Origin: Antedon mediterranea
Taxonomy: Eukaryota; Echinodermata; Crinoidea; Comatulida; Antedonidae
Assembly: GCF_964355755.1 (NCBI RefSeq)
Contig: NC_092670.1
Span: 30,429,795 to 30,493,794 of the forward strand
Direction of reading: 5' to 3'
DNA: 64,000 nucleotides
Under the pieces are notes generated by a model. That model did no database searches and had not been told where the DNA came from. It worked only from the letters and a program-made list of their open reading frames with translations. A program made the position numbers and the translations under genes. Shown here piece by piece: positions 60,067 through 64,000 of the stretch (positions within the stretch are counted from its first letter, which is position 1; each line of letters begins with the position of its first letter).

Positions 60067-63000
60067 GAGGAACAAAAAAATTAGAAAGAGATTTCCACTT
60101 GTTCAAAAAAGTGAAAGAATTAACAAATAAACTTGAGATTGCATATGATGATGAAACAAATATCCAATTAAGCAACATCCAGAAAGAGCTTAATGATATA
60201 TATTCAATTGAAGCACACGGTGCCCAAATTAGATCCCGATTGGACTGGTTTGAAAAGGGAGAAAAAAAAACTAAATTATTTTTAGGATTAGAAAAATCCA
60301 ACGCAAAAAGAAAACACATTACTTCAGTATTAAAAAGTAATGGAAAATACACATCAGACACATCTGAAATTATAAAGGAAGAAGTAAGTTTCTTCAGAGA
60401 GCTATATGCAAAAAAAAATATCCCTGATCATAAAATTAATGAGTACTTACACAGATCAAATGTAAGCAAACTTTCAATTAATGACTATACTAAATGTGAG
60501 GGATTATTATCATTTGATGAATGCACAAATGTTGTTTTAAAAATGCACCTTAATAAAAGCCCAGGATCTGATGGCTTGAGTGTTGAATTTTACAGAAAGT
60601 TTTGGGACCATATAAAAGAAATGCTGTGTACAGCTCTGAACTATAATTATCACAACAATATACTTTCAAATTCACAAAGGAGAGGTATAATTCAATTACT
60701 TTTCAAAAGTGGACAAAGAGAGAAGTTAGAAAACTGGCGACCTATCACACTCATTAATGTAGATTATAAGATATTAGCTCATGTTCTATCAATCAGATTA
60801 CAAAAGTAATATCAACTATTATACATCCTAATCAAAAAGGTTACATTACTGGAAGATTTGGTGGTGAAAACATAAGACTTGTAGAAGATATACTTTATTT
60901 TACTAATATCAAAAACAAACCCGGCGCCTTAATTTTCCTCGATTTTGCAAAAGCGTTTGATTCGGTAAACAGAAATTTAATGTTAAAAACGCTAACAAAA
61001 TTTGGATTTGGTCCTTCTTTTATTAAATGGATTAAAGTAATATATCGGCCGTTCCAAGGCAAAACCACGTAACTCGCATTTTGGTCAATTTTGAGATTTT
61101 TACATTTGGGGAATTATTACAAATTTATGAACAACCTGTACAAATTTCAGGTTTCAGAGATCATTATTTTTAGAGATAGTACCACGTATCTTTAAGCAAA
61201 AAACAAATAATTCTGGTATTTTCCAAGGCAAAACGTATCTACCAGATACGTTGTTCTGCCACGGAAATGTATACGATTTTCGCTTCAAATTCTCACAATC
61301 AGCTAAGTTACATGATGTTGAGACAGAAACCGCTGATGCATGACGATATGCATAGCAACGATCTTAACTAAACGTAAACGATATATTAAACAATACTAGG
61401 CTTATTAGGCTAGACAACTAATTTAATGTATTAATTTTTTTTCTAAGAATTAACTATATTTACGAAAAAGTTCAGGCAAGCTTGAAATTAGGCTAGGCTA
61501 TTATTTTTGACAGACCTACCTAATCTAGCCTAGGCCTAGTACCCCAGTACTGTCAATGGAAATAGGCTAGGCCTAGGCTAGTACTAAGTAGGACGGCCGT
61601 TTTTGCATTGTTGTACGTAGGCCTTGTAGTAGCAGGCTAGTAGGTAGGCTATAACATAATAATGTAAGTAAGTCTATATCCTAAATAGTAGATCAAAATG
61701 GCTAAGCCTAGCTTCAAATGCACTCTTTGTAAAGCCAACCTAGTTCGTAGGCATTATTAGTGATCGCAGCCCTGTTGTTCAAAAAGAATTTCAATCAAAT
61801 TATTTTTAAAATAACCACAGTTACGTTGTTTTGCCATGGAATGACCACTGTTACGTTGTTTTGCCACAGGATATCGCAGTTACGTTGTTTTGCCTCAGAA
61901 ATGACTTTCATTCTATGCACGTCATTTCCAAGGCAAAACAACGTATATGTTAAAAGTGGTAATAACTTTTGATCAAATTGTATAAATTATTTAAAATTTT
62001 GTATTTAATAATAATTATTATTTATTTATACTCATGCAAAATTTCACATCATTACGATAATTTGTTTCTGAAATGCAAACACTCAAACTTCAATTCAATT
62101 TTTCTCGAAAAGCAACATTTTGTAGTTACGTTGTTTTGCCTTGGAACGGCCGATATACTGATACAGAAAGTATAATGGTAAATAATGGTTGGATGTCGGA
62201 AAGCATTAATATGGAATGTGGAATAAGACAAGGGTGTCCTTTATCGGCCTTGTTATTTATATTGGTAGTTGAATTGATGGCCTGTAACATACGGAACAAT
62301 CCCCTATGTAAAGGAATTGAATTGCCAAAAATAAATGATGAAGAATGTACTGTTAAGATAGCTCAGCTTGCAGACGATACTATCATCTTTACAAAAGATA
62401 AAGAATCGTTGATCTGCTTTTTACATGAGATTGAGCTATTCTGTAGAATATCAGGTTTAAGATTGAACAAAGGAAAAACAAATGGTATGTGGATTGGTGC
62501 GAGTAAACATAATATGTCAGAACCATGTAATATTGCATGGACAAAGAAACCTGTAAAGTTTCTAGGAATTTATGTTGGATACGATAACAAATTATGTGAA
62601 AAGAAAAACTGGGACGATAAGATTATTTCTTTAGAAAATATCTTAAGATTATGGAAAAGAAGAAATCTTACGTTCTTTGGAAAAATTATTATAATTAAAA
62701 CTCTAGCCATATCTAAACTAATATACAATGCTAGCATTATAACCGTACCAAAATATATCTTGCCCAAGGTGGAAAAGATAATATATAGTTTTATGTGGAG
62801 TGGTAGACGAGAAAAGATTAAAAGAACCACACTCAATAGAAAAACAGATAAAGGTGGTTTAAATATGATTAATTTGAATGCAAAAGTCAAAGCATTGAAG
62901 CTAAACTGGGTTAAGCGACTCCTTAGCCCAGATCCAGGAAAATGGAAATGTATACCGAATTATTTCATGCACCCTATTAAGTATACTGTTAATATCACTC

Positions 63001-63214
63001 AAATTAACAATGAAGATCATTCTGATCTAAAACTATTGCCTGTTTTCTATAGAGAAATACTAATTGCTATAGTTAATATTAACAACTTTAACTGGTCTGA
63101 CCCACAAAACATTGAAGACGTTAAAAACCAACAATTGTGGGAAAATAAATGTATACAGTTAAATGGAAAGTCAATCTATTTCAAAGTTTGGCTTGATGCA
63201 GGTGTCATATTAAA
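60067..63214 (+). mobile_element. L1/Tx1-like LINE, plus strand, interrupted
   Basis: From 60099 the plus strand encodes the ORF2 linker (AQIRSRLDWFEKGEKKTKLF), the RT fingers (LNKSPGSDGLSVEFYRKFWD; ENWRPITLINVDYKILAHVL) up to a one-base frame slip near 60807. It then continues as HPNQKGYITGRFGGENIRLV and FLDFAKAFDSVNRN to 61045. A DNA element interrupts at 61046-62152. After it come the palm and thumb: MECGIRQGCPLSALLFILVV, AQLADDTIIFTKD (catalytic ADD), FLGIYVGYD, and the W-rich C-terminal region to about 63205, where an LTR element cuts it. The 5' part (endonuclease) is missing. This is the best preserved LINE in the window. Confidence 0.88.
61046..62152. mobile_element. 1.1-kb DNA element inserted in the LINE RT domain
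   Basis: The ends are CGGCCGTTCCAAGGCAAAAC and its reverse complement. ATAT is duplicated on both sides (61042-61045 and 62153-62156); removing the element and one ATAT rejoins the RT frame between WIKVIY and TDTES. The subterminal word GTTACGTTGTTTTGCC occurs near the right end and at about 61821, 61849 and 61878, with inverted forms near 61062, 61225 and 61930. It carries no convincing protein; 61480-61680 is taggcctagg low complexity. Confidence 0.82.
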
Positions 63215-63604
63215 TGTTGTGATTCTCTGTCTTTAGAGAAGGATGCTTTAGACCAGGTCCGCCTTATTATTAGCCAATCAAAATCGTATAATTTTTGGAG
63301 GGAAAATGTTATCCTCCTCTGAAGCCTAAAATTTGCATATCCAGTATAAAAGTAGAATGTAATAGATATTAGAGGAGAAGAGAGAATAAGATCAGAGTAG
63401 ATAAACGGAAAGATGATAAAGAGAATATTAAGGCGTTACTGGAAGTGGTAGAAAGATGTATTAATCGAATTACAAGGAATAAAAGTTCTAGTTGTGTTAA
63501 ATATACTTTTTGTATGAGTTATCATTCAGTGACAGTGTACGTCGCGTGGAGTTATATATATACGCCTGAGAAAGCTCGGAACCAACTAAAATAAATTCAC
63601 TACA
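63215..63604 (+). mobile_element. 5' LTR of an LTR retrotransposon
   Basis: The block starts TGTTGTGATTC and ends ..AATTCACTACA, giving TG...CA termini. It contains a TATA-like gttatatatatacg (63551-63564) and an AATAAA (63590-63595) near its end, in the order expected of an LTR (promoter, then poly-A signal). It interrupts the LINE frame. The matching 3' LTR would be beyond the window. Confidence 0.7.
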
Positions 63605-63618
63605 TGGTGGCAGCGGTG
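63605..63618 (+). other. Primer-binding site of the LTR retrotransposon
   Basis: TGGTGGCAGCGGTG directly follows the LTR's terminal CA. A TGG-initial sequence here is complementary to the universal CCA end of a tRNA, and this form is common in Ty3/gypsy-like elements of animals. I cannot say which tRNA. Confidence 0.75.
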
Positions 63619-64000
63619 AAAATTTTTGTTTACATGATTTAAGTATCAAGAAGAAGAAGACGAAGAAGTGACAGTGCCTACTCTACGGGCCTGTTAAATC
63701 AGTAACCAAAAAGTTAAATGGTTACGAAGATCTGGATTCCTGACAGTTTTTATACCGTGCGTTGTTTGGATATTACAACGAAGAAGTACTGTTGAGCTCA
63801 AGACTGCTGGATATTCATCGGAGATATATATTCACCGAGATCTGAAAGAAGAAGACTGAAGTAACAGAAGGAAGCCCAGAAAATTTTGAGAAGATTTGCA
63901 AAGCTGACTTTGTAAACTATTTTTATTTCGAAAGTAAATTTTTGTACAGAGCGAACTTGGAACGTTGTTTGTGACTTTGAAGTAAATTAAAGTCTTATAT
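63619..64000 (+). mobile_element. LTR retrotransposon leader, truncated by window edge
   Basis: Purine-rich non-coding leader (agaagaagaagacgaagaag and similar). No gag frame has begun by the window end. Confidence 0.55.

Noticed and set aside
59500-63214. One twin-primed (5'-inverted) LINE insertion
   Set aside because: The minus and plus pieces cover overlapping parts of ORF2 with different sequences, so they are two elements.

Overview
The window looks like a stretch of a non-vertebrate deuterostome nuclear genome, most probably an echinoderm. The base composition is AT-rich, there are long blocks of degenerate taggcctagg low complexity, most space is old nested transposable elements, and the two clear genes have spliced exons with canonical GT/AG sites. 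I cannot name the species. Both clear genes (an animal type I polyketide synthase and a patched-domain protein) belong to families known in echinoderms.

Layout. 1-10 kb is retroelement debris on the minus strand: a CR1/jockey-like LINE split by an L1/Tx1-like LINE, a roughly 145-bp satellite rich in AGGTCA repeats, and another split LINE. 10.6-12.6 kb has three weak candidate exons (minus strand) around a nest of inverted MITEs. 12.7-18.7 kb is repeats plus a 5'-truncated LINE. 18.8-23.5 kb holds a complete two-exon patched-domain gene on the minus strand (867 residues), whose intron and flanks are built from local duplications and inserted repeats. 27.4-28.2 kb is a 39-bp minisatellite. 28.2-32.2 kb is non-coding with short duplications.

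32.7-47.3 kb is the main gene: a four-exon plus-strand type I PKS of 2435 residues, with splice phases that join exactly. Domain order is KS (Cys194/His329/His370), AT (Ser652/His755), DH (His976/Asp1153), a long region resembling an ER domain without its nucleotide-binding glycine motif, KR (Lys1909, Ser1934 or 1935, Tyr1948, Asn1952), ACP (Ser2112) and a C-terminal type-II-like thioesterase (Ser2265/Asp2384/His2414). One polypeptide therefore has the parts to load, extend, ketoreduce, dehydrate and release a chain, but apparently not to reduce the double bonds. That predicts a polyene-like, hydroxylated or cyclising product rather than a fatty acid.

47.3-64 kb returns to mobile DNA: a 1.08-kb foldback element with 10-bp target duplication, a CR1-like LINE, a 3.44-kb element with very long inverted repeats carrying a broken nuclease/transposase-like gene, L1/Tx1-like LINEs interrupted by two DNA elements with clean target duplications, and the 5' LTR and primer-binding site of an LTR retrotransposon that runs off the right edge.

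Several insertions can be timed relative to each other because the host LINE reading frame resumes exactly across the insertion. No tRNA, rRNA or CRISPR array was recognised.
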